A DNA stretch of 64,000 nt from Ceratopteris richardii (taxonomy: Eukaryota > Streptophyta > Polypodiopsida > Polypodiales > Pteridaceae). Under the pieces are notes generated by a model that had not been told where the DNA came from, searched no databases, and saw nothing but the letters and a program-made list of their open reading frames with translations. The stretch spans positions 66,501,497-66,565,496 of the forward strand of contig CM035435.1 in assembly GCA_020310875.1 (NCBI GenBank), in the 5' to 3' direction. The position numbers and the translations under genes are program-made. This document shows, one piece after another, positions 46,768 through 55,942 of the stretch (positions are counted from its first letter, which is position 1; each line of letters begins with the position of its first letter).

Positions 46768-47304
46768 TTCTTCCCCCCTTGCTCAATCATTGTCCTCAAT
46801 GATCTGCTCTTGTATCCCTCTAGCCTCAGTGATCAGCCTCTTGAACTCCCTAGGTACCCTTGAATTGATGTCCTCAACCTCACACAGTTTCTTGAACCTT
46901 GTTCGCAACCTTGGTCTCTTGAACCCTTGCTCTCAACCTTGGTGTCTTGAACCTTCTTGTTCGCAACCTTAGTGTTTTGGGCCCTTGTTCTCAACCTCAG
47001 TCTTGAACCTTGTTCTCACCCATGTTTGGTATCTTGAACCCTAAATCAAGTGCCATCCATGGTTTTTCAAGGGATTCACACTTTCTATCTATCTCATAAG
47101 ATTTGGAAAGCTTGTTGTGAGAGCTTTCCAATGATATATCACATGCCTCAATCTGACCTACGGATTGAGAGATATGCCTCAATCTTTGTTGGACTAACTT
47201 GTGAAAGCGACGCACGCTACTTTGTACCCTTTCATATAGAGGATGCCCACCCGCCTTTTTTAGAGGCCATTAGGTCAATCCACTTTTCTCAAGCCTACTT
47301 CCTA

Positions 47305-47318
47305 GGCTCTGATACCAA
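47305..47318 (-). promoter_or_regulatory. primer-binding site of TRIM copy 1
   Basis: The minus strand reads TTGGTATCAGAGCC immediately after the LTR end CTTACA; initiator-tRNA-Met type. Confidence 0.85.
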
Positions 47319-47541
47319 TGTAAGGAATTGAACTCACAACCTCTTGGTTAGGAATGTGATGGGCTAACCACTTGCCCCAAAAGCCATGGTTGAGGATTAC
47401 TTCCTAATCCTCAACTCACAACCTCTTGGTTAGGAATGTGATGGGCTAACCACTTGCCCCAAAAGCCATGGTTGAGGATTACCTCCTAATCCTCTCTCTT
47501 AGCGTGTAGTTCAACCATTTCCTACCTATCACTTTATTACA
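47319..47541 (-). repeat. 5' LTR of TRIM copy 1, with 82-bp internal duplication
   Basis: 223 bp on the minus strand, TGTAATAAAG to TTCCTTACA. A unit starting at 47331 is repeated at 47413 (period 82 bp) almost without change, so the unduplicated LTR would be about 141 bp, close to the 136 and 139 bp of copies 3 and 2. Confidence 0.8.
47324..47379 (-). promoter_or_regulatory. tRNA-like Pol III promoter candidate (A box and B box) inside TRIM LTR
   Basis: On the minus strand GGGGCAAGTGGTTAGCCC (plus 47361-47378) forms a D-arm-like hairpin with the canonical AGTGGTTA loop and an A box. GAGTTCAATTCC (plus 47324-47335) resembles the B box GGTTCGANTCC. The start-to-start distance is about 43 nt, the spacing in tRNA genes. 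Both parts recur with the same spacing in copies 2 and 3. Transcription by Pol III is inference. Confidence 0.6.
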
Positions 47542-48430
47542 AAATACATGCCTACCTGATTGCACATGGTTTTGAGAATAGTCCAACTAAGAGAACCTTA
47601 TCGGTTGAGCATGCAAATGATGTGCTCCTAATCATTGTACTCTATATTGATGACATGCTGCTCACTAGCCCTCATGATAAGCATATTACTGATTTTAAGT
47701 CTGATTTTCATGCCTCATTTGAGATGTTAGATCTAGGACATTTGATCATTATTTGGGCATTTAGTTTATGCAAGTTGATGGTGGAATAGCTTTGTGTCAA
47801 ACAAAATATATTGACACATTATTGCAAGGTTTTGGCCTTGAAGACTACAAACCTATTGCCACTCCTATGGAGATAGGTTAACGGTTGAGTCTTGATGATG
47901 CTACAGATGCATTTGTGTTGTTCTCTACTAGTAGGCCGTTGGATGCTTTATTTACTATGCATTACTCAGCTAGATATTGAGTTTTCTATCTCACAAATGA
48001 GCAGGTTTATGCATTGCCCAGGTGTCAGACATTGGCAAGTGGTTAAGTGCATCTATTGCTACTTGAGTGGTACCCAACTACTTAGCTTGTTTTATCGCAA
48101 GGGGGAATCACTACTACCAGATTTACATGCTTTTTTTTACTCTAATTGGGCTGGTTGCTATGACACTCATGGTTCCATTAGTAGCTTTTGCTTCATGCTT
48201 GGTAGCTCATGTATATCTTGGTTGGGCAAGAAGCAACATACTATGGCCACTTCCAATTGCGAGGCTGAGTATAAGACAACTTTCACAGCGACTATTGAGT
48301 TTGTGTGGCTCAAACACCTTATGGTTGATTTGGGTGTTGGACAATATGCCACCACCATCTTCACTGACAGTCAGCCCGCATTGGCAGTTGCGAGGAACCC
48401 AATGTTCCATTCTCACACTAACCACCTTGT
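47542..48430 (+). pseudogene. C3-like copia RT/RNase H fragment
   Basis: Colinear with C3 at 18185-19080: HAYLIAHGFENS, active site YIDD (LYIDDMLLT), MSRFMHCPGVRHW, ISSFCFMLGSSCISWLGKK, SNCEAEYK and TDSQPALAVARNPMFHS. It is cut off just before the RTKHIEVHYH motif. Frameshifts and stops occur near 47790-47890. The position and strand fit the missing 3' half of the second C3 unit begun at 19317, now separated by G1 and the TRIM. Confidence 0.85.
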
Positions 48431-49075
48431 AACCAAGGTCATCAAGTTGACATACTAACATCAAGTTGCATGATAACTGAGGTACATGCCATACATTATG
48501 CATAGTAAATTTTGAGCCATCAATGAACTACACAACCACATCTCCAAACCCAACAATGTCAGATTGGTAAGAGTTACCAAGTATCATAGTACCAAAAGAC
48601 TTTCTTGCATAAGTAGAGAACCATTCTCTATGTGGTGTCACATGGAAAGAAGCGTCTGAATCTAGTACCCTCATGTTGGAAAGAGAATCAGCCATAAGAG
48701 CCTCAAGAGGCACAATATTGTCAAGTGTGAACACATGAGCATCATCAGAGATAGCATTGATTTCTTCAATATCCATGGTTGAAGTAGATGGTGCAAGTAA
48801 CTATTGAACATGCCCATCAACATTTTTCCCTTTACCTTTAGAATTCTTTAATGCATAGCAATCTTTCTTCCTGTGTCATTTGCTATGACAATAATGCCAT
48901 TTGATATCCCTCTTTCTTGATTTACTTCTACTCTTATTCTATTGACCATTCTTTTCCTTTTTCTTGCTATTGCCACATTGCTCATTCTTTCCTTGGAAGA
49001 ATCATGAACATTATATGCATCTCCACTCTGAGTGCCAACCATAGATTTTCTACAAATCTCCTCACTCAAGAGTGC
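48431..49075 (-). pseudogene. copia gag-protease fragment C4
   Basis: On the minus strand: LLSEEICRKSM (end of the gag body), a basic linker, a damaged zinc knuckle near 48850-48895 (first Cys changed to Trp, one stop), then protease VLDSDASFHVTPHREWF, with Asp-Ser-Asp in place of DSG, and NVWHVPQLSCNLMLVCQLDDLG. It is of a different copia lineage from C5, to which it is fused at about 49070. Both ends are truncated. Confidence 0.8.
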
Positions 49076-51330
49076 TTCACATATGAATTTTCAGCAAATA
49101 CCACATCTCGACTCACAATAATTGTGTTCGTCAATGGATGGTACAACCGATATCCCTTACTTTCAGCACTATAACCAACAAATATACATTTCTTTGCCTT
49201 GTCATCAAGTTTGTGACGTTGTTGTGATGGCACAAGAGCATATGCCAAACAATCAAAGACACGCATATGACTAACCATAGGCTTGTGACCATTCCAAGCC
49301 TCATAAGGAGTGATGATTCTCAATGCTTTTGTAGGGCAGCGATTCAACACATAATTTGCACACATGACCGCTTCCATCCAAAACTTATGAGGAAGATGCT
49401 TTCCTTTAACCATACATCGTGCCATTTCAAGTAAAGTTCTATTTTTACGCTCGGCAACACCATTTTGTTGAGGTGTATATGGCACTGTACATTGGTGTGA
49501 AATACCTCTTTCACGAAGAAAAGCATTAAACTCATGTGACATGTACTCACCACCACGATCCGTGCGTAGAGTCAAAAGCTTTTGTGAAGAAAAATTTTCA
49601 GCCATAGCTAAAAATGCTTTGAAGCAAGAAAATACCTCATTCTTTGCTTTCATAGGATACACCCATGTATGGCGAGTAGCATCATCAATGAAGGTACTTG
49701 TAGTGTGTGTGTGACTATCTTTTGGAAAAGAAGCACGATGCATTTTTCCAAGAATGCAAGCTTCACATGCATGCTTTTCAATGGACTCAAGTGTAGGCAA
49801 GCCAATAACCATGTCCTTCTTTTGCAAGTAGAGCAAACTATTGAAGTTTAAATGACCAAAATGAGCATGCCAAAGCTCCATTTCAGCCATGGAAGAAGTA
49901 TGAGCAACTAAGGCATTCGAGGCAGCCCTCTTGTATGTATCCATGCGATACAAACCATTACATAATGTACCGGACATCACGATAACATCGCCATTGCTGA
50001 AATCATGAACCATACACTTATCATCAATAAAGTGTACATGAAGTCCAGCTTTGGCAATCAACGGAACTGAAATTAAGTTCTTCTTGATACCGGGCACATA
50101 CAATGCATTTTTCAAGAGAATCACACCTCCATTTGCAGCCGTAAGCTCAATTTCTCCTACTCCAATGATAGGATAAGAGGCATGGTTTGCACACACCACA
50201 TGTCCTCCTTTAGGTGCATCTTTCAAAGAGGCAAAAAATCTTTTGCACGATGTTATGTGCTTTGAAGCACCACTATCAAAGAACCAATCCGAATCAGCCT
50301 CACTCACAACCATACATTTAGAATGTAAAGAAGCATCATAATGACATGTAACAACACATGCCCAAAAATCTTGAGCCATGTTAGCTTCATCATTCTTTGC
50401 ATTTGCTGAATTTTCAGCAATAGACATGCCCGATTCCTTCTTCTTTTCATTGCGTTTAGCAAGCTTTCTACACTCATCAATAGTATGACCAGCCTTCCGG
50501 CAATATTTGCATCTCTTCTTCTTTTGCAAATCACCATCATTAGAGGAATGAGTGGAAGAGGAAGCTTGAGGCTTTGGTTTTGATGAACCAAAAGCTGAAC
50601 CATACTTGCTTTTCCCCTTTTGTGAGATAGCAAGTGCTTGCGTTCCTTCAATCAAACCACTCATATTCGCTCTAGATTGCTCTTCTTGCAAAAGAAGAGA
50701 CACAACCTCATCAAATGCATACATATTAGGATTTCCTTTTGCAACCAAACGGAGTGTAGTAGCACAGCTTTGAAAAGATTCCGGTAATCCTTTCAACAAT
50801 GTAGAAATGAGTGATGCATCCGGAATGATCTCATCTATGTTTGCCAATTGCTCTTTCAAGTCCTTGATGCGTGTCACATACACATCCACTGACTCATTTT
50901 CAGCCATACATACATCCTCAATTTGCTTCCTCAAGTATGCAACACGTGCTTCATTACGCACGGCATACAAAGAAGCAAGAGTGTCCCATGCCTGTCGTGA
51001 TGTAGAACATGACCGAATGTGTGGAACTATATGACGCTTCACTGAAAGCGCAATCAAAGCATGAGCTTGAGCATCTTTTCCATCCCATCTAAGCTGCTCC
51101 TGTGTAGGTGGAAAAGGAGAAACCACTGTACTCGAAGAAGAAGCTCCATCTGTGACAGTAGACTCTGAAGTAGAAGCACCTGCCGGTCTTCGATCTACAT
51201 CTACCACTATGTTCCAAAGTTGTTTTGCAACAAGAACGTGCTTCATCATGTAAGACCACATCGGATAGTTGGTCCCATCAAGCTTATCTTTAGCTTAAAG
51301 CATGTCAAACAAGTCATTGTTGCCCGCCAT
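49066..51330 (-). pseudogene. copia gag-protease-integrase polyprotein (C5)
   Basis: The likely start is at 51330 (MAGNNDLFDML), followed by a TAA at 51295. From 51261 a single frame of 731 codons stays open. Gag: AYVTRIKDLKEQL-like region (VTRIKDLKEQLANIDE), LLKGLPESFQSCATTL and zinc knuckle CKYCRKAGHTIDEC. Protease: WFFDSGASKHITS. Integrase: LWHAHFGHLNF, CEACILGKMHRASF, LRTDRGGEYMS and NGVAERKNRTL. About 33 residues with the first catalytic Asp (H.DV.GP) are missing in frame after FPKDS, so integrase cannot work despite the open frame. It ends at the C4 junction. Confidence 0.92.
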
Positions 51331-51589
51331 TTCACTAAGGAACAAGAATGTGACAAAATCTTCACTTCGACGAAAACTGAAATGAGTGCTGAAATTTCAG
51401 CTCACAAACCGTCACTCTGATGGCAATTCTGACTGCACGACTGGCTTTGAAATGGGGGTAAAACCCCAACGCACCTGGTGGAAATGTTTCCGGGCTACTG
51501 AAATTCACACTTCTATGCTCTGAAGTCGATTTGCACTGTTAAAGTGCACGCGCGCTGCGACGCGAAAAACCGAAACTTGAGAAGAAGCT

Positions 51590-51607
51590 GAACCTGCTTT
51601 GATACCA
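51590..51607 (-). promoter_or_regulatory. primer-binding site of C5
   Basis: On the minus strand TGGTATCAAAGCAGG follows the LTR end; initiator-Met type with one change (AAAGC for AGAGC). Confidence 0.85.
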
Positions 51608-51608
51608 C

Positions 51609-51901
51609 TATTGGGTGTGTGTAGAAGTGTGAGAGACACACGAGAAGCACACACAAAGAGCACAAACGCAGCAAGACACACGGAGAAGACGATGGCTGGA
51701 ATAGCTCTCTCTATTGATCGATGAACTGAACTGAAGTAAGAGTTGAATAATATCCCTAAGTACAAAGTACCACCACATATGAGAGTATCAAGTATGTTGT
51801 AACATGGGGAAAAAACCTCTAGCCAGCACTAGAGTAAAAAGTGCCCATGTATAGGGAAAAGGTTCACATCAAAGCTACTCGAGGAACACATAAGTGTAAC
51901 A
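51609..51901 (-). repeat. 5' LTR of C5
   Basis: The minus strand starts TGTTACACTTATG and ends about CACCCAATA. The terminal CA is not preserved. The boundary is placed by the PBS. Downstream the leader contains a GC-rich, CpG-rich patch near 51540-51570. Confidence 0.75.
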
Positions 51902-52211
51902 GTGCTTCCATTGGAAATTTCATTTTGAAATCTTTCCAATAGTACTTTACATATCTTAATCCAATTGGATTGGAAGATACAATCTAATTTTTATTGGGCT
52001 TACTTCTAAAAGCATCATGTGTGCCATCCATCCATCTTGTCCAAGCCTACTTCTTAGGCTCTAATACGAATTGTGGGAATTGAACTCATGAACTACCATC
52101 TAGGAGTACGATCGGCTAACCATTTGGCCTAAAATTCATGGTTGAGTATTATCTCCTAATCCTCACTCTAGAATGAATCCAGGTAAATCCCAAATTCATC
52201 CTCAAATGACA
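51902..52211 (-). mobile_element. TRIM copy 2 (5' LTR, PBS and part of interior)
   Basis: The LTR at 52073-52211 (139 bp; minus TGTCATTTGAGG to TTCCCACA) has A-box arm AGGCCAAATGGTTAGCC and B box GAGTTCAATTCC (plus 52076-52087). A decayed PBS (TTCGTATTAGAGCCT) and PBS-side interior resembling 47050-47300 follow leftwards. It is truncated at 51902 by the C5 LTR. Confidence 0.7.
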
Positions 52212-52425
52212 GTGCAACTATGAGCTCATGGTAGACAATCATAGGGACTTGTAAGCATTTTCTTTTATTAAGAAGACTCAATTATATTTCTTCACCATTA
52301 CTCCTGCCAAGAGAGCACTAGTTGTGTCCTCTTACTAGACTTAGAATTATACTTTTCATTACAAGATAATCAATGTAGGGAAATAATACAAGAATATCAA
52401 TTGATACAAGAATTCCCACAACCCA
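52212..52425. other. no recognisable feature
   Basis: 214 bp of AT-rich sequence between two TRIM pieces. It could be host intron or flank. A TTCCCACA/TGTGGGAA inverted repeat straddles its right end. Confidence 0.5.
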
Positions 52426-52795
52426 TGTGGGAATTGACTCATGATCTACCAGCTAGGAGTACGATTAGCTAACCATTTGCCCCAAAAGCCATGGTTGAAG
52501 ATTACTTCCTAATCCTCTCTCTTTGGGTTTGGTTAAACCATCTCCTACTTTGATTCTAACACTCTCTTCTCCTTCTAAAGGTCATTTTCCTTAGTGATTA
52601 ATCCTTGATCTCCCCTTGAACTGATGTCCTCACCCTTGCATAGTCTCTTGAACCTTTTTGTTCTCAAACTTGGTCTCTTGAACTCTTGCCCTAAAACTTC
52701 GTGTCTTGAACCTTGCCTTTCCACTTCTTCGCCACTTGCCTATGGACCTGCCTTATTTTCAACCTGGGTCTCTTGAGCACTTTTTCTGCTATCAT
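52426..52795 (-). mobile_element. TRIM copy 3 (3' LTR, PPT and part of interior)
   Basis: The LTR at 52426-52561 (136 bp; minus TGTTAGAATCAAAG to TCCCACA) has A-box arm GGGGCAAATGGTTAGC. The purine tract AGAAGGAGAAGAGAG adjoins at 52562-52577. The interior matches 46780-47030 (repeated CTTGAACC...CTC). It is truncated on the right inside a host exon-like sequence near 52795. Confidence 0.72.
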
Positions 52796-52941
52796 GATTT
52801 GGAGGTGGTGTAAGTGTCCTGAAAATAGATAGATAAAAATAAATAAAAATATGTATTATAATATCATTAAACAAAATTTGTGAAAAAGAAACATACCTAT
52901 GAGCAGATAGTTGTCTTTCTACATGTGGAGCCATAGAAGAG
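52740..52941 (-). pseudogene. host gene fragment: end of one exon, 78-bp intron, start of next exon
   Basis: Minus strand: exon sequence at 52941-52897 (MAPHVERQLSAHR), donor AG|GTATGT, a 78-bp AT-rich intron (52896-52819), acceptor TTTTCAG|GAC, then exon TLTPPPNHDSRKS. The open frame crosses the splice junction in phase. From about 52797 leftward the sequence becomes TRIM interior and the frame ends at TAG 52740. I do not recognise the protein. The exon continues on the other side of G3 at 62119. Confidence 0.6.
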
Positions 52942-53437
52942 TGTTAAACTAATGCTTAGTATGTTTATCAAATCTGGATTCTTGGGATGGTTAGGGGTCT
53001 GTAAAACAGAGGCCCTGTTTGTATTCTCCCAAACTCTACAGATTCAACTTATACTATTATACCGACTTAACGCGCTGAATGAAATTATTCTTCAACTACT
53101 TATCTGCATGCGCATTACAACATACTTCAACACAAGACAGTTAACTGCACAATTTTGTCACTCCCCCGTAATATCACTTAACTTAATACTTCATCAATCC
53201 TTAATACATTACTGAACTTAATTACAGAGAGACAGAGATGTAGACTACTCAGGGTACACCAAATATCCGTAATGCGCGCCCCACTTTAGGCATTCGCCCA
53301 AACTCACAGTCCGACGACATACCTTATGTCTCACGCACGCTTCTTTGTATTAATCAAAAAGTTACAACTGTTGCGCTACACCCTTTCAGTATGCGTGCGA
53401 CTTTTCAGGATTACATATTACATTCCGACGGCTCACA
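52942..53437 (-). repeat. 3' LTR of G3
   Basis: 496 bp; on the minus strand TGTGAGCCGTCGG to AGTTTAACA. The expected purine tract next to it (53438 onward) is not convincing: the minus strand reads CCACCGTGCGTGCCAG. Confidence 0.92.
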
Positions 53438-53439
53438 CT

Positions 53440-55643
53440 GGCACGCACGGTGGACTCGAACACAAAAAAAGGAAAAATACAAAGTTAGATTCATCTATAA
53501 TGCCTTGGATGTATATGGAGTGGGCTAACTTAAAGGTTCGGGCAATCTTCTGCTTCAAGGAATCTAACATATTCTTCAAAATCTGAGGCTCAACTAATTG
53601 TGCATCAGTTCTAACCGAACTGGCTGCTATCACTTGACTTATTAAAGACTCAGCCTGAGTCTGCAAAAATGCTTCTTGTAAATAAAAGTCATTTCCAAGA
53701 GCGACATCTCTACGCAACGTCATTTCTGCAATGTCAACATCAATTCTGGATAATCTGTCAGCTTGAATGCCTAATTGCTTTTCCCTGTGTTCGAGTTCCT
53801 GAGATTGAAACTGCATTGTTTTGTAAAAATCTTCTCTTTCCTTTTGAATTGCGTCAATCTCCTTCTTCAATTTAATGTTCCAGCCAATCTCTTCTTCCAA
53901 GGATCGACTTTTGTGGAAAAGCTCTTCGGTGACTTGCTTTAGTTCTTTCTCAGTATTGAGGACATTCGTAGCTAGTGTCTCAGAAGCTTCTTCTAGTATA
54001 CTAAGCTTATCCCGCGTATCATGAAGCTCGTTGCCTAACGCAGTCATGGCATCTTGTTTATCTGCAACCTCTTTCTTTAATCCGTTAATTTCGGTGTTCT
54101 CATTGGCAGTAATAAGATCTTTCTCGGTCAACTGTTCCTGCAATCGCTGAATTTGGATCTGTAGGGAGTGAATATCTGTTTTCGCCTCGAGTAGTTCTTC
54201 TTGGAGGGGCGCTATATCGGCTTCTAGAATGTCGACTTTGCTTTGCAGCTCCTGTCGAAGAGCCTGTTGTGCCGTCTTCAATTGAAGAGGTAATTGATGG
54301 GATAACTAAATCAAGAACTAGCCCCTGGATGCCAATTTGGTAAACATAACCGGGGTGGGAATAGAAGGCGTAGGCTGCGATGGTTGCAAAGAAAGGAGGT
54401 GTGGTGACGAAGGTGGAGAGTAGTCGGGAGAAGAAGGAACTTTGGTCGAGACCTCACGGATTGCGGCTGGAGGCGAGGAGGGAGAAGCATCAATAGCGTC
54501 AAGAAGTGTAATTGGAGGGGGAAGAGGAAGAAGGTGTGTCTGCACTAGGACAATGTCGGTTTCGTTTTGAAGCAAAGACGAAACAATGGCAACTTCGGTA
54601 ACGGCCTCTTCAGCACTTTGTGGTTGCTTTGCCGTGTCAACTTGATTATCTGCTACTTGTGAGGAGGATGGATGACACATAATGGTAGTGCTATCAACCT
54701 CTGTATCCTTCACATCCATGTCATGCAGGGATTGTGCTTCATCCCATCGAGAAGAATCAGCCACATCTTCCATGATAATATCAGACTCCTGCTACTTAAT
54801 TGGAGAAGAGTGGGCAAATACTACGTGTAAGGAAGTGGTTGTATCATGAAAAACTTCAACCTCTTGGACAGCGGTAGATTCCTGCACTTGACTGTGAGAT
54901 GGGCTGATGCGAGTGCATTTGCGCCAGAAGAAGTGGAGAAGATCTTCATCATCATCATCCTCCAACATCTATGTAGACTCTTCATATAATAGCAGAGTGT
55001 TCACTGGGGGTGGTTGCTCTGCTTGAATCATCGGAAGGAGAAAGGTGAGCAGGTGCAGCAATCGAGTCCGAGGGATCTCATTCTTGGCTAGTTGTTTAGA
55101 AACGGCTTGGCATTCACGGTGAATGCGCCGGAAAAAGAATGAAGTGAAGTTGATGGCCTCTTGTGATGTAGTGTCGATCATGGAGTAAAACAGGCGAGAG
55201 ATGCCGTAAGTGCATTTTTGGAGGTTTAGGGCAGCTACTAGGAACTGGAGTGCGGTGCGCTCCGGTTTAGGTCGACATAAAATGGAAAACTCGTTAGATG
55301 AGTGTCAAGGAAAGAGTTCCTTCATTGTCGCCATAGGATGGAGAGGGTCATCGACCAACCCCTCCGGAGGGAGACGAAATCCCTCAACGAATGTACTGAG
55401 TGTAACAACAACGTGGGGGTTGAAACATGCCAGCGGCCAACAAGGTTCTGTAGCGAGCGTGGCGGCTATGGTAGAGATTATCTGCGCACAGAAGGAATGA
55501 CACTCTACTGAATGCCAAGGCAATTCAGCAAAGGCCAGAAGACCTCGAGCACGTAGGTACTCGCTCATGTCCGGAGCGAGACCAACACGGAAGGCGACAA
55601 TATTTGCGCAAAAAAAAAACACGCAAGAGCACAGGTCGCACAA
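53440..55643 (-). pseudogene. extra ORF of G3 (N-terminal domain, Pro/Ser linker, coiled coil)
   Basis: About 733 codons stay in one frame from 55643 to the LTR, interrupted only by stops (55305, 54969, one near 54795, and two near 54306-54320) and no frameshift. The N-terminal part (55643-54970) is a globular-looking domain with WHSVECHSFCAQI, VDDPLHPMATMKELF and INFTSFFFRRIHRE. The middle (54773-54318) is acidic then Pro/Ser-rich (PSSPDYSPPSSPHLL). The C-terminal 250 residues (54281-53520) have heptad-like Leu/Ile spacing with many Glu/Lys/Gln, typical of a long coiled coil. No signal peptide or clear membrane segment, so not an obvious envelope protein. Function unknown; it lies downstream of integrase in the sense orientation, where several plant gypsy lineages carry an additional ORF. 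Confidence 0.75.
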
Positions 55644-55942
55644 GGGTCACAAGCACACAAGGACGCAATAGCAAATAACCGCATGAAAAACAGGATTATG
55701 TAGAAATGTTGAAGAATCATACGAAAAGAAATCTAATCATCATGTAGTGTTGGAAATATACAGTTATAATGGCGACATGCACGCATTAACAGAATCGGAG
55801 ACACAGAAGGCGGCTACTAATCATGGTTAGGTAAGAAACCTAAAGGATTACAGTCAATCAGTCAACCGGAATTACGTAAAGAGGATAGGAACGTCAAGGT
55901 AGAATAGTGAGAAAAAAAAGGAGTAAAAATACTGATCACGCG
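55644..55942 (-). other. spacer between integrase and extra ORF of G3
   Basis: About 300 bp with no recognisable domain. It could hold a splice acceptor or promoter for the downstream ORF, but I see no decisive signal. Confidence 0.5.

Larger units (their letters stand above)
46634..47541 (-). mobile_element. TRIM-like miniature LTR element (copy 1) with tRNA-like LTR
   Basis: On the minus strand: 5' LTR (47541 to 47319), initiator-Met PBS (47305-47318), about 0.5 kb non-coding interior, purine tract (AAGGGGGGAAGAA, plus 46768-46782) and 3' LTR (46767 to 46634). The 3' LTR lacks its last ~37 bases, lost at the junction with G1. There is no gag or pol. The interior contains short repeats of a CTTGAACCTTG...CTCAACC type on the plus strand. 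No target duplication is visible, so the ends have been rearranged. Confidence 0.8.
49066..51901 (-). mobile_element. Ty1/copia element C5, 3'-truncated
   Basis: 5' LTR (51901 to 51609), PBS, leader, gag, protease and integrase on the minus strand. RT, RNase H, PPT and 3' LTR are absent. It belongs to the same group as C3: gag and integrase align along their length, and the LTRs share a GGCACTTTTT...GAGGTTTTTTCCCC block. Confidence 0.88.

Noticed and set aside
46634..47541. Plain SINE rather than an LTR element
   Set aside because: The A/B boxes suggest a SINE, but two LTR-like copies, a PBS and a purine tract in the correct order fit a TRIM better. The SINE origin of the LTR stays possible.
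54311..54502. Frames opposite or out of phase with the extra ORF of G3
   Set aside because: They are shadows of the Pro/Ser-rich coding stretch in another frame.
53433..55643. Envelope-like gene in G3
   Set aside because: No signal peptide, no convincing transmembrane segment and no Cys-rich surface domain; the hydrophobic tail at the end is read-through towards the LTR.
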